DNA of 60,210 nt from Sphingobacteriaceae bacterium UBA6709 (GCA_002454425.1 DKIV01000043.1:1-60210); one strand, 5' to 3'; counted from the first letter of the stretch, positions 38,201 through 46,817 are shown. Numbers and translations are program-made. The notes: a model not told the origin generated them from the sequence alone.

Positions 38201-38817
38201 ATAGAAACGCTTACTTCTTCAAGCATATGCATGTCATCCTCCAGACGTACGTCAATACGGTCAGATGTACCTAAGGGTACTTGTTTGGAAAGCATGCCAA
38301 CATAAGAGATGATAATGGCAGACGCAGGTTCGTGCAATCGAAGGGTGTATTGGCCGTCACTGTTGGTAGAAACACCCATTTTGATGCTCTTGCCTACCGG
38401 AAGGACAGTAGCGCCAATAATTGGACGACCGGAGTTATCCTTTACATAGCCGGTGATTACACGTATAGACTCCGGGTCAAGCCGCTGAGCAATGGCACTG
38501 TTTACTTCGCCCTCGGGATTTTTTCGGTTATCAGCGACAACCGTGTAATAGTTTGGCTGTACATACAGAAATACCAGCTTGTTTGGGTAAAGGATGTCTT
38601 TGAGAATTAGTTCTACAGGTTTGTCTTTGGACTTTGGTATGAGCGCTGAACTGACGCTTGCGTTGCGTAGCAATACGTCTTCGTAGGAGAATTTAGTTCC
38701 GTACACGGCAGTGATTTTCTCCAAAGCCTCTTTCACAGGTATGCGCTTTTGCGCGAAACTCTGCGTTACTCCCCAGGCGGAGAGCAGAAAAAATAAAAAG
38801 AGTAATTTTCTGTTCAT
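35242..38817 (-). CDS. SusC/RagA TonB-linked outer membrane transporter (operon B)
   Basis: This 1191-residue receptor has a signal peptide (to about 22), an STN domain (about 25-95, VKEALEKITAVYGTKFSYED), a carboxypeptidase-regulatory-like domain (about 118-200), a plug (about 205-325) with ITVLKDAAASSIWGARAANG, and a barrel ending SISTSF. STN and FecR together mean that receptor occupancy is signalled to the sigma factor. Gene order sigma-FecR-SusC-SusD is the same as operon A, but the enzymes that follow differ, so the substrates probably differ too. Confidence 0.96.
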   Translation of the reverse strand: MNRKLLFLFFLLSAWGVTQSFAQKRIPVKEALEKITAVYGTKFSYEDVLLRNASVSSALIPKSKDKPVELILKDILYPNKLVFLYVQPNYYTVVADNRKNPEGEVNSAIAQRLDPESIRVITGYVKDNSGRPIIGATVLPVGKSIKMGVSTNSDGQYTLRLHEPASAIIISYVGMLSKQVPLGTSDRIDVRLEDDMHMLEEVSVSISNGYTTLPKERVTGAAVQVTAAQLKEVPAINIMDRIEGTMSGVKVDPTTNKITIRGVNSFGSGVAVDPLIVVDGFPLMDVNDRRSNITDRIGNGTGGAVLSRFNPNDIESITVLKDAAASSIWGARAANGVIVITTKKGKDGKPSISFSTNLSSSAPADLRKVNKMNSAEYVEFEKELKSKGFVLDSYTANSDPLQNLYSKKPLSEGLEWMFRVDRGTATAAQRDSALDALSKIDNRDQIKKYLLQRAVSQQYNLSLSGGANKTAYYVSTNYSKDLPVFKGNKGESFFFSSNLSSSLFNDRVTFKSGISYNYNNALNNAVGVNTLGGGTFALRPYELIKDAQGNNIYRNLRFRPEVTSYTNSLGYLPWTYNPLDELDATDYGTQAHKLLFNSEINTKITNWANFSVSGMLQRNISDAENIDKVESYAARDMINYGTTYNPGTGKLTYGVPMGGILSLNNFNSWQYNLRGQLNINYNFTDEHRLDFLAGAEISQTKSRSISQKRYGFNADTYSTVAINPTTPYNVIEGWTQTLGSGDAMSRGQNRSLSYYSNAALSLYKNKYVFSGSVRFDDFTLVGASRSERAKPLWSVGGKWNAKSEDFLKNVSWLSDAAIRLTYGVNGTAPSSATPETVIYLSSDSQTGAYGYINTPGNPQISWEKVKSWNLGLDLSFLDNRLGITFDVYGKRTSDIIYNMPYNPTYGWTSMSFNASSMKGRGYDLGLKADLIREARFGWSSMLNFSYNTNEVTDSRLLKSTSFTLVNTSTPTVGLPLDYMYSYRWAGLDANGQSQIYNKNGEIISIADGNNKLSADDLVYSGRKTAPWFGGFMNNFNYGNLSLGVRITYEFGNILRRPSTENYPTYTNYYGVIGAESDVAKRWKNPGDEAFTNVPGLTGISDNSLNRYKNSDLLTISGSHVRLQQISLGYNLPGKLLKKTFMQTLSLNASVRNLGILWRKNKDGVDPKYMLTSNYNNLPPSKAYFLSISTSF

Positions 38818-38822
38818 AGATG

Positions 38823-39848
38823 TTATTTGATTGTGATTTGATTTTCGGAGACTACGACTTCAGCATGTAGCGTTTGTCGGATGACGAAGAGAATGTCGTC
38901 GAGGTTCTTCGCCGGGATGGTGCCGGAGAGATGTCTGTGTTGCAGTGCTTTGTTCTCAAGAATGACCTGGTAGCCAAAATTGTCCTCAATGTCGTTCGCG
39001 AGTGTGCCCAGGGATAGGCCATCGAGATGTATCTCACCATTTTTCCAGGCGGTGGCTGCTTGTTGTGACTGGCGGTTTTCCAGGGATTCCTGAGTCTTGC
39101 TGTCATAAGCATAACTATCGCCCGGCTTCAATACAGAGAGGAGCATATTATCGCGTTCGCGTTGCACGCGCAGACTTCCTTCCATTAATGCGATACGTAC
39201 GATACCGCGACGATCTTTGACGTTAAATCGGGTACCAGTTACAGTGAGGATAAGTCCGCCTGAATGGACCTTAAAGGAGTCAGACTCATTAACGCGGTTT
39301 TTGAGAGCGATGTGTTTCACCCGAAACAGCGCTTCTCCACTCAACCAGATTTCACGAGGCTTGTCACTCTTCCAGTTCCTTGTGTATTTGATGCTGGAAT
39401 TACTATTAAGGTCAATTTCAGATTCGTCGGGCAGCACGTAATGGCGATTGCTGGCGTAGGCCGTACGTAATTGCTTTTGTCCCTGTTGACTTAAATCGTA
39501 AATGGCAATGCCGATGAGCACGGCGGCAGCGACCTGCGCCCCACGTTTGGCGTACGAGCGGATGCTGCGTAGCCGCGCCGTATGGCGATCAGCAAGAGCG
39601 AGTTGTGGCTGGATCATAAGCCAGCTTGTTTCGCTGTCAGCAGGTTGTTGCAGTGGCTGATCTTTTAAAAGCAATATCCAAACGGCAGCCTCCTCCATAG
39701 CATTTTTGGTCGCCGGAAATTGAGCGGCGATATCTTTCCAGAATGCGTTTTCAGAAAAAATGCCCTGTTGCACGTCGTTTATGAATGTTTCGTCATGAAA
39801 GAAGTCGGCATTTTTGTAGTGCTCGTATTTAGAAGTATCTTTTGTCAT
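38823..39848 (-). CDS. FecR-type anti-sigma factor (operon B)
   Basis: This 341-residue protein has a cytosolic N-terminal part of about 100 residues, a transmembrane helix at about 101-118, the FecR domain (LPDESEIDLNSNSSIKYTRNWKSD, TGTRFNVKDRRGIVRIALMEG) and a C-terminal DUF4974 STN-like domain (LSLGTLANDIEDNFGYQVILE). It is 5 bases upstream of the SusC gene and 115 bases after the sigma gene. That gap contains hairpins, so FecR and the uptake genes may be expressed at a different level from the sigma. Confidence 0.93.
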   Translation of the reverse strand: MTKDTSKYEHYKNADFFHDETFINDVQQGIFSENAFWKDIAAQFPATKNAMEEAAVWILLLKDQPLQQPADSETSWLMIQPQLALADRHTARLRSIRSYAKRGAQVAAAVLIGIAIYDLSQQGQKQLRTAYASNRHYVLPDESEIDLNSNSSIKYTRNWKSDKPREIWLSGEALFRVKHIALKNRVNESDSFKVHSGGLILTVTGTRFNVKDRRGIVRIALMEGSLRVQRERDNMLLSVLKPGDSYAYDSKTQESLENRQSQQAATAWKNGEIHLDGLSLGTLANDIEDNFGYQVILENKALQHRHLSGTIPAKNLDDILFVIRQTLHAEVVVSENQITIK

Positions 39849-39867
39849 TGCTATTTGGAGGGATTAC

Positions 39868-39894
39868 ACATGGGTTTTGATTTTTATCCCATGT
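39868..39894 (-). promoter_or_regulatory. Leader hairpin before the operon B fecR-like gene
   Basis: On the minus strand ACATGGG and CCCATGT pair over a 13-base loop, 19 bases upstream of the fecR-like start. It follows the terminator-like hairpin at 39910-39934. It may affect translation or mRNA stability of the downstream uptake genes. Confidence 0.45.
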
Positions 39895-39909
39895 TTGTGA
39901 GGGTTTTTT

Positions 39910-39934
39910 AAAAAAAATCAACGTGGGGTTGATT
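39910..39934 (-). terminator. Terminator-like hairpin between sigma and fecR-like genes of operon B
   Basis: On the minus strand a 7-bp stem AATCAAC/GTTGATT with loop CCCAC is followed by a run of Ts. It lies 30 bases after the sigma stop. It would attenuate readthrough from the sigma gene into fecR and susCD. Confidence 0.6.
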
Positions 39935-39963
39935 ATTTTGTCCGATAGGCGGAAGTGGCGGTA

Positions 39964-40554
39964 TTATTTTTGCATACTTCTTATAATTATTAGTAATGCT
40001 AACAAGTTGATAGGAGAGATGTACTCCTTTAAGCTATCGATGGCGCGATAAAGCAATTTGTAAGTGCTCTTGGTTGAAAGATCCATGACTTCAGCGATTT
40101 CTTCGTAGCTCATATCCTCGAAATACCGGAGATGGATGATTTCGCGCTGGCGGGCGGTCATTTGTTCCAATGCTTTGTTTAGCTGGCGGCGTATGGACTG
40201 AAGCCGTTCGTCGCTAATCATTTTATGATCGTGAGATAATTCTATCTGAAAGGGAAGATCCTTGTCGTCTGAAGAGAGAGAGGTAAAGCGACTGTTATAA
40301 GTAAGTTTACGGACGATGATGCGTCGAAACGCTTTATAAAGGTAATTTTTTACAGAGGGGGTGTTGTTGATGCTCTCGCGATTGCGCCATAACTTGATGA
40401 AAAGTTCCTGAACGACATCCTCAATTAACTCATCGTCACTGGTGAATTTATGTCCATAATTAAATAGTTGGGCGTGGTAGTGTATGAATAATGTTTTGAA
40501 AGAAGTTTCAATTCCGAGGCGGAATTCTTCCCACAATATTAAATCCTCTTTCAT
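39964..40554 (-). CDS. ECF RNA polymerase sigma-70 factor (operon B)
   Basis: This 196-residue ECF sigma has region 2 at about 25-75 (FNYGHKFTSDDELIEDVVQELFIKLW) and region 4 at about 130-180 (MTARQREIIHLRYFEDMSYEEIAEVMDLS). Like the operon A sigma it ends in a hydrophobic segment (INLLALLIIIRS). It is first in the minus-strand operon B and probably controls it under FecR restraint. I could not find a clear TAnnTTTG box directly upstream. Confidence 0.94.
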   Translation of the reverse strand: MKEDLILWEEFRLGIETSFKTLFIHYHAQLFNYGHKFTSDDELIEDVVQELFIKLWRNRESINNTPSVKNYLYKAFRRIIVRKLTYNSRFTSLSSDDKDLPFQIELSHDHKMISDERLQSIRRQLNKALEQMTARQREIIHLRYFEDMSYEEIAEVMDLSTKSTYKLLYRAIDSLKEYISPINLLALLIIIRSMQK

Positions 40555-40853
40555 TGAACTATAGAAAAATCTGATAATAGAAAACCATGATGGTCGATGT
40601 AACGTGTTGCACTGGGGACTGCTGACCAGACCGCCACGTAAATTTAATAAAAAATCAATATTCCGTTTATGTTGTTCTGATGTTTGCGATTATTTCCGTT
40701 CTGAAACTCTTGTTCTTGCAGCTATAGGCGATCTTTTTACATTCAGACAAGCCGCTTTCTTGATGCTTTTACTACTTTTAGAAGTTTTGGTCGCTCTCAG
40801 TGCGGGTAAGAAAGTGCTTTAACTCCAGCTCCGAGAATGTTTCTTATATAATT

Positions 40854-42899
40854 ATGGAAAACTACGTACTTAATCATCTGCTATCAGAATTTCAGCTTCC
40901 GCTGAAGAGCCCCGTATTGGTGTTTTCACTGATACTTTTTATTATCCTGATATCGCCGATTGTGTTAGGAAAAATTAAGGTACCTGGAATTATAGGCTTT
41001 ATAGTATCAGGGATCATTATTGGCCCTAATGGTCTCAATTTATTGGAGAAGAACTCCGCTGTGAATCTTTTTTCGACTATAGGACTCCTGTATATCATGT
41101 TTATTGCGGGTTTGGAGCTTGATATGAATGAGTTTAAAAAGAAACGCTATAAAAGCTTTGCTTTTGGTTTCTTCACATTTATCATTCCCCTGGTCATAGG
41201 ATTTATCGTCTGTCATTATCTTTTAGGATTTTCATCGTCAGCGGCGGTTCTTACAGCAAGCATGTTCGCTACGCATACACTCGTTGCGTACCCCGTTGTT
41301 ACACGCTTCGGGATTTCCAAAAATGAGGCCGTCGCCATTACCGTGGGAGGGACGATATTAACGGATACAGCAGTGTTGATAATATTGGCGGTAATTATGG
41401 GTGCCGGTGCCGGCACTATTACCTACAGATTCTGGCTGCAGCTCATTATTTCTCTGGGACTTTTTTCAGCGATCATGTTTTTGCTTATTCCCCGTGTCAC
41501 ACGCTGGTTTTTTGTGCGACTGGATAGCGAGAAAACATCGCATTTTATTTTCGTGTTATCGGTAGTGTTTTTCGCGGCTTTTTTGGCGCAGCTCGCTGGC
41601 GTGGAAGCGATTATTGGGGCTTTCGTCGCGGGACTTGCGTTGAACCGCTTAATTCCTCATTCATCGGCATTAATGAATCGCATAGAGTTTACCGGAAATG
41701 CGCTGTTCATTCCTTTTTTCTTAATAAGTGTGGGGATGATCGTTGACGTAAAGGTGTTATTTGAAGGACCTGAGGCCTTGATCATCGCTGGTACGTTAAC
41801 TGCGGTCGCTTTGGTCAGTAAGTTCCTTGCTGCACGTATGACGGGCTTTATCTTCAAATATTCAAAAGCGCAAACCAAGCTTATTTTCGGCCTGAGCAGT
41901 GCTCATGCCGCCGCCACGCTTGCTGTTATTTTAGTCGGTTACAGCGCCGGGATAATTGATAAAAACGTGTTAAACGGTACGATCATTTTGATACTTGCAA
42001 CCTGTATCGTGGCATCGTTTGTTACCGAAAGTGCGGCACGGACGATCGCTTTGGAGGAGGATGAGATGGAGTTCGGCAAGATCACTGAAGCTGCGCCGGA
42101 AAGCATCCTGGTTGCTGTGGCGAACTTTGATAATATGGAACAGATGGTAGACCTGGCCACTTTGTTGAAGGATAATAAGTCTACAATTCCCGTAACGTTG
42201 CTTTCTGTGGTACACAATAACAAGGACGCGGAAGATAATCTGCGACTGGCGCGTAAACGTCTGGAGGGACTCAAGCATTATGCGGCGGCGGCAGAAGCCG
42301 GAATCCGGGTGATGTCGACCATCGATTATAACGCTGCAAATGGAGTAATAAGGGCCTCAAAGGAGCGATCCTCAACGTTAATCATTTCAGGATGGCCAAG
42401 GAAATCGTCATTCCTGAATAAGTTTATGGGTGATAAAACAGAACGTATCATCGAGAATACAGATAAAAACTTGTTTATAGTATATCTCTCTCGTCCGGTT
42501 GCTGTTCATGATCGTATCGTACTGATCTGTCCGCCACATGCTGAACTTGATATGGGATTCGGGCTCTGTATTGATAAGGTGTCCAAGCTCGCTGCCGAGC
42601 TTTCAGCGCCTGTGCATTGTCAATGTGATATACGGTTGCAAGGTATTATTGCCGATTATTTAAGCAGGAAAAAGATTACCGCCGACTTTAACTTTAGCGA
42701 GGTTAAGAATGTTGATGAATCAGAAGATGTTTCGGCGTGGTTGGCACCCGATGATCTGGTGGTTTATATCTCAGCGCGCAAAGAGTCTTCGGCCTATTAT
42801 AAGGATTTCGACGATGTGCACGTTAAGATGGAAAGAATATTTAGAAATAACAGCCGAATCTTAATTTACCCTAAGGTTCAGGCTGATAGTAACGGATAA
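40854..42899 (+). CDS. Kef/CPA2-type cation:proton antiporter with universal-stress-like C-terminal domains
   Basis: This 681-residue protein has about 12 membrane helices (1-400) with CPA2 features such as KIKVPGIIGFIVSGIIIGPNGL, AGLELDMNEF and GAFVAGLALNRLIP. The cytosolic tail (about 410-680) looks like two universal-stress-protein-type domains (SILVAVANFDNMEQMVDLATLL and a second diverged copy) instead of the RCK/KTN domain of KefB/C. I use the ATG at 40854; the frame opens further upstream with a GTG but without conserved sequence. It exchanges Na+ or K+ for protons. It may be cotranscribed with the exonuclease gene 10 bases downstream. Confidence 0.9.
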   Translation: MENYVLNHLLSEFQLPLKSPVLVFSLILFIILISPIVLGKIKVPGIIGFIVSGIIIGPNGLNLLEKNSAVNLFSTIGLLYIMFIAGLELDMNEFKKKRYKSFAFGFFTFIIPLVIGFIVCHYLLGFSSSAAVLTASMFATHTLVAYPVVTRFGISKNEAVAITVGGTILTDTAVLIILAVIMGAGAGTITYRFWLQLIISLGLFSAIMFLLIPRVTRWFFVRLDSEKTSHFIFVLSVVFFAAFLAQLAGVEAIIGAFVAGLALNRLIPHSSALMNRIEFTGNALFIPFFLISVGMIVDVKVLFEGPEALIIAGTLTAVALVSKFLAARMTGFIFKYSKAQTKLIFGLSSAHAAATLAVILVGYSAGIIDKNVLNGTIILILATCIVASFVTESAARTIALEEDEMEFGKITEAAPESILVAVANFDNMEQMVDLATLLKDNKSTIPVTLLSVVHNNKDAEDNLRLARKRLEGLKHYAAAAEAGIRVMSTIDYNAANGVIRASKERSSTLIISGWPRKSSFLNKFMGDKTERIIENTDKNLFIVYLSRPVAVHDRIVLICPPHAELDMGFGLCIDKVSKLAAELSAPVHCQCDIRLQGIIADYLSRKKITADFNFSEVKNVDESEDVSAWLAPDDLVVYISARKESSAYYKDFDDVHVKMERIFRNNSRILIYPKVQADSNG

Positions 42900-42909
42900 A
42901 GACAGACTT

Positions 42910-44271
42910 ATGTACGCGATTGTGGATATTGAGACGACGGGAGGAAGCGCAAAGGCTAACAGTATTACTGAAGTTGCTATCATTCATTACGATGGTATTA
43001 AAGAAACCGGGAGATATTGTTCATTGGTTAAACCGGAGCATTCGATTCCTTATCACATCGAAACACTAACGGGGATCAGCAATGACATGGTTAGGAACGC
43101 GCCGTCTTTTGCGGAACTTGCCCCAGAAATATTCGCCATGCTTGTGGGGAAAGTGTTTGTGGCTCATAACGTCAACTTCGATTATTCTTTTCTCTGCTTC
43201 CAGCTGCGGCATTGTGGCTTTGATCTTGAAACGAAGAAGTTATGTACCGTGAGACTTTCCCGAAAGATCTTCCCCGGACTGCCTTCGTATGGTCTTGGCA
43301 ATCTATGTCGGGCTTTCGATATTCAGAATCAAGCGCGACACCGCGCTATGGGCGATGCGCTGGCAACGACCACGCTGTTTGAGCGGTTATTGCTTAGTGA
43401 TAAAGGAGGCATCATTGCACGCGATCTGGCAGGGCCGCGTAAGTCGGAATATCAGCTGCCCTCACATCTTCCATTAGCGGAACTTGATGAGCTGCCTTCG
43501 TCTCCTGGTGTATATTATTTTAAGGATAGTAAGGGGAAGGTGATTTATGTGGGAAAGGCCGTGGATATCAGAAAACGCGTACTTTCTCATTTTACAGGCA
43601 ACAGCAATACCGCGCAACGGCAGGCTTTTCTTCGTGAGATATGTCATGTAGATCATCAGTGCTGCGGTACAGAGCTGATGTCGTTAATCCTGGAAGCTAG
43701 CGAGATTAAAAAATACTGGCCTCCGTATAACCGGGCAATGAAGCGTTTTGAGCAAAGTTACGGCCTTTACGCCTACGAGGATCAACGTGGATTACTTCGT
43801 CTGATGGTCGACAAATTAAAAAAAGGGGGTAAGGCTCACTTTATGTTTAATAATCTCGCGGATGGAAGGAATAGTTTGGTAAATCTGGTGCGGAAGAAGA
43901 ATCTCTGTCCCAGTCTATGTTTCCTTACAAAGAGCGATCATGGCTGTGAAGACTCAAGCTGCTACGGTGTTTGTAGAGGGGAGGAGTCTGTAGATGATTA
44001 TAATGCGCGCGTAAGGCTGGTGCTGTCAGAGTTAAACAGTGAGTTGCCTTCTTTTATTTTAAGAGACAGCGGCCGTACACCCGATGAGGAAGGTGTGATT
44101 TTGGTTGAACGGGGCGTGTTTTTTGGCATGGGATACATTAAAATGAATAGCATGCTCGACGAGGCCTCGTCAATTAAGGAACAGTTGCAGCCTTATATGT
44201 CTAACGACTATATTAGAAATCTGATAATCTCCTACAGTGAACAGTATCCTCATAAGGTTATCAGATTATAG
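42910..44271 (+). CDS. Exonuclease (DnaQ-like)/GIY-YIG nuclease fusion
   Basis: This 453-residue protein joins an N-terminal DEDDh 3'-5' exonuclease (about 1-165; DIETTG, NVNFDYSF, HRAMGDA) to a GIY-YIG endonuclease domain (about 195-275; GVYYFKDSKGKVIYVGKA, then the Glu in LEASEIKKYWPPYN). A cysteine cluster follows (Cys333, 337, 346, 351, 355), spaced much like the cluster of UvrC. Such fusions are known in Bacteroidota and Actinobacteria and resemble epsilon-like and Cho/UvrC-like nucleases. A role in DNA repair or end processing is inferred. The gene sits between an antiporter and a hybrid kinase with no obvious functional link. Confidence 0.92.
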   Translation: MYAIVDIETTGGSAKANSITEVAIIHYDGIKETGRYCSLVKPEHSIPYHIETLTGISNDMVRNAPSFAELAPEIFAMLVGKVFVAHNVNFDYSFLCFQLRHCGFDLETKKLCTVRLSRKIFPGLPSYGLGNLCRAFDIQNQARHRAMGDALATTTLFERLLLSDKGGIIARDLAGPRKSEYQLPSHLPLAELDELPSSPGVYYFKDSKGKVIYVGKAVDIRKRVLSHFTGNSNTAQRQAFLREICHVDHQCCGTELMSLILEASEIKKYWPPYNRAMKRFEQSYGLYAYEDQRGLLRLMVDKLKKGGKAHFMFNNLADGRNSLVNLVRKKNLCPSLCFLTKSDHGCEDSSCYGVCRGEESVDDYNARVRLVLSELNSELPSFILRDSGRTPDEEGVILVERGVFFGMGYIKMNSMLDEASSIKEQLQPYMSNDYIRNLIISYSEQYPHKVIRL

Positions 44272-44327
44272 CATAAAACAAATCGGGAGTGTAAGAGATT
44301 TATTATACCCGAAGATGGACGAGAATT

Positions 44328-46802
44328 ATGGCCTATCGCTTTAACAATACCTTGTCGGGCGTTACCCGGAAAATCATTATTGCTGCCGTCATTGGAGGGC
44401 TGGCCTTGTTTATGGCATGGTATGTTAGCAGGGTAGCCTTCGAGAAGATGCTTAGCACAGTGGAAAGTATTTCTAGTCCTGATGAGAAGCTAGCGTTGGT
44501 GAACCAATTGTATCGTGATATTGCCAGCCTCGATCAGATACAGCGGCTACGTGCGTTGAAAGCCGGCAGCGTGAAAGGAGATAGCATTTTTCGTGAGTCA
44601 GACTCCATTGCAGTGGGACTAAAGCGTCTGTCGGCATTATACGCTGGGGATAAGCCTCAGCTGGCGAGAATTCGAGAGATGCAGAAGCTGCTTGACGAGC
44701 GGGATCGCCTTTTTCGCAGTTATCTCAAGGTCAGGAATGGTTTGGTAAGCGGACGCGACTTTAGTCGTCAGCTCCAATCGCTGAGCGGAATAATTGAGCA
44801 GAGTAATGGCACGGTGGACACCACAATTGTGACCACGGAACAGAAGTATTCAACTACTACTGTGCATAATTTACCAGAGGCAGAGGTGGAACGTCAGCGA
44901 GGAATCCTTCGTCGTTTATTTGGCAGGCGGAAAGCACCCTCTGTTGACAGCCAGCAAGTAGTGAAGGAGGAGGTGAACGTTACTGTGGATACTGTGGCCA
45001 GCGCGCGGCCGGATAGTGTCATTCGCGCCATGGAAGATGCTGTGTCTACTTTGCGGAGCAGACAGCGCCAGCGTAGTTCAAGTTTCGTGAATCAGGAAAT
45101 AGAGCTTTCCAATGCCAGTAATGTGCTGATTGCTAAGATTCTTGTAACGCTAAATAGCGTGGAGCACGAGGCTCTGGCGCAGGTCTCAATAAATAATACG
45201 CTGGCGCGTGGCCTGATGAATAAAAGCGTCGATAGTATTGAGATCATCATGCTTGTTTTCTTACTTCTTACGGCCGTAGTTGTTTATCTTATTATTGTTG
45301 ATATAGGAAGAAGTGATCGTTATCGGCAAGAGCTGGAAGAGGCTAAGGAGGCTGCTGAATACCATAGTATGGCACGACAGCGCTTTTTATCAAACATGAG
45401 CCATGAGATCCGTACTCCGCTTCAGTCCATCATAGGATATGCCGAGCAATTGAATAAAAATGCGGCAACCAAAGGTTTGGCTTCTGAAGCTATTCACCGT
45501 TCGTCTACACATCTCTTGCATATCGTCAATGAAGTCCTGGATTATAGCCGCATTGCATCCGGAAAATTTAGTTTCAGGAAAGTGGCTTTCAATATGGATG
45601 ACCTATTAAAGGAGGTCTTCCTGATCATTAAGCCGCAAGCGGAGAAGCGAGGACTTCAGTTGATTTGGAATACCGATCATCAACCATTGGAGAAGCTTAA
45701 TGGAGATGCTTTTCGCTTAAAGCAGATCCTGCTGAACCTTTTGGGGAACGCTGTTAAGTTTACTGATGCGGGCGAAATTCGATTGGATGTGCTGGTTCGC
45801 AAACAGAAAAGGAGAGTGTTTTTTGAATTTCAGATCTGTGACACCGGCCATGGGATACGTCAGGAAGATCTCGATAAGATATTCGGAGAGTTTGAGCAAG
45901 TTGATAGTCCCGATCCGGGGCTCGTACAGGGGACAGGTCTGGGACTGACGATTGTAAAGGCGTTGGTTACGGGGCAGGGCGGAACGGTCGACGTGAAAAG
46001 CTCTCAGCCCGGGGGCACGTGTTTTACCGTGAAGTTAAGGTATTTGGAGCTGAAAAATCAAAAGCAACAGCCGCGCGCGCAAGTTCTTCTCCCGCATCAG
46101 GAGCAGGCGGAGGGAGTGTGGCTGCTTGATGACGATAAGTTTATTCTTGATCTGGGGTGCTCTATTCTGCAACAGCAGGGTATCCGTTACCAATGCTTTG
46201 ACCGTCCCTCTGCTTTACTTTCTGCCGATGTGCCTGCCGACTTAAGCCATATCTTACTTGACATCCGAATGCCGGAAATGAACGGTATGGAGCTTTGTCG
46301 CATCTTAAGGGAGAAGGTTTCCGGTAATGTTAAGATCTTCGCAATCACAGCGCAGGTGCTTCCTGAGGAGCGTGCTGATATCCTTAATGCCGGTTTTGAC
46401 GGAATTTTGAATAAGCCCTTCGCTGAGAAGGATTTTTTGAAGATACTTGGCTTTAGCGAACACGTTATTAAAGTCCGCCCTGACCTAAGCATGGTGAGGA
46501 AACTGGCTATGGATGATCCTCTGCTTATGGAGAAGATACTAAAGAAGTTTGCTGAGGATACGACGAGTGACGTGGGCGCGTCGAAAGAAGCTATGGCTCA
46601 GGCAGATTACGAGCATTTAGTATTGTTAATCCATCGGATGGCGGGACGCACGGCGCAGCTGGGGGTAACAGAGCTGGCAGCTCGTCTTCGTGCAGTGGAG
46701 CATCAGCTGCTGGAAGCAAAGGTGTTGACACTGGAAGAAAAAGAGGCGACAGAGCAACTTCTAAATGAGTTGTTATCTATTGATGTGGATACATATGTTT
46801 AA
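44328..46802 (+). CDS. Hybrid sensor histidine kinase with receiver and HPt domains
   Basis: This 824-residue protein has transmembrane helices at about 13-31 and 306-326 around a largely helical extracytoplasmic region. The HisKA box is SNMSHEIRTPLQ (His359), followed by a HATPase domain with NLLGNAVKFT, DTGHGI and GTGLGLTIVK. A receiver domain has Asp645 in LLDIRMPEMNG, and a C-terminal HPt domain has His769 in LIHRMAGRTAQLG. The chain allows a full His-Asp-His phosphorelay to an external regulator. The convergent NtrC-type gene ending 15 bases away is the obvious candidate. The signal is unknown. Confidence 0.95.
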   Translation: MAYRFNNTLSGVTRKIIIAAVIGGLALFMAWYVSRVAFEKMLSTVESISSPDEKLALVNQLYRDIASLDQIQRLRALKAGSVKGDSIFRESDSIAVGLKRLSALYAGDKPQLARIREMQKLLDERDRLFRSYLKVRNGLVSGRDFSRQLQSLSGIIEQSNGTVDTTIVTTEQKYSTTTVHNLPEAEVERQRGILRRLFGRRKAPSVDSQQVVKEEVNVTVDTVASARPDSVIRAMEDAVSTLRSRQRQRSSSFVNQEIELSNASNVLIAKILVTLNSVEHEALAQVSINNTLARGLMNKSVDSIEIIMLVFLLLTAVVVYLIIVDIGRSDRYRQELEEAKEAAEYHSMARQRFLSNMSHEIRTPLQSIIGYAEQLNKNAATKGLASEAIHRSSTHLLHIVNEVLDYSRIASGKFSFRKVAFNMDDLLKEVFLIIKPQAEKRGLQLIWNTDHQPLEKLNGDAFRLKQILLNLLGNAVKFTDAGEIRLDVLVRKQKRRVFFEFQICDTGHGIRQEDLDKIFGEFEQVDSPDPGLVQGTGLGLTIVKALVTGQGGTVDVKSSQPGGTCFTVKLRYLELKNQKQQPRAQVLLPHQEQAEGVWLLDDDKFILDLGCSILQQQGIRYQCFDRPSALLSADVPADLSHILLDIRMPEMNGMELCRILREKVSGNVKIFAITAQVLPEERADILNAGFDGILNKPFAEKDFLKILGFSEHVIKVRPDLSMVRKLAMDDPLLMEKILKKFAEDTTSDVGASKEAMAQADYEHLVLLIHRMAGRTAQLGVTELAARLRAVEHQLLEAKVLTLEEKEATEQLLNELLSIDVDTYV

Positions 46803-46817
46803 AGATGAATAAGACTA

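Noticed and set aside
40604..40822. 72-codon ORF upstream of the antiporter
   Set aside because: No motif, and it ends just before the antiporter start region; probably spacer.
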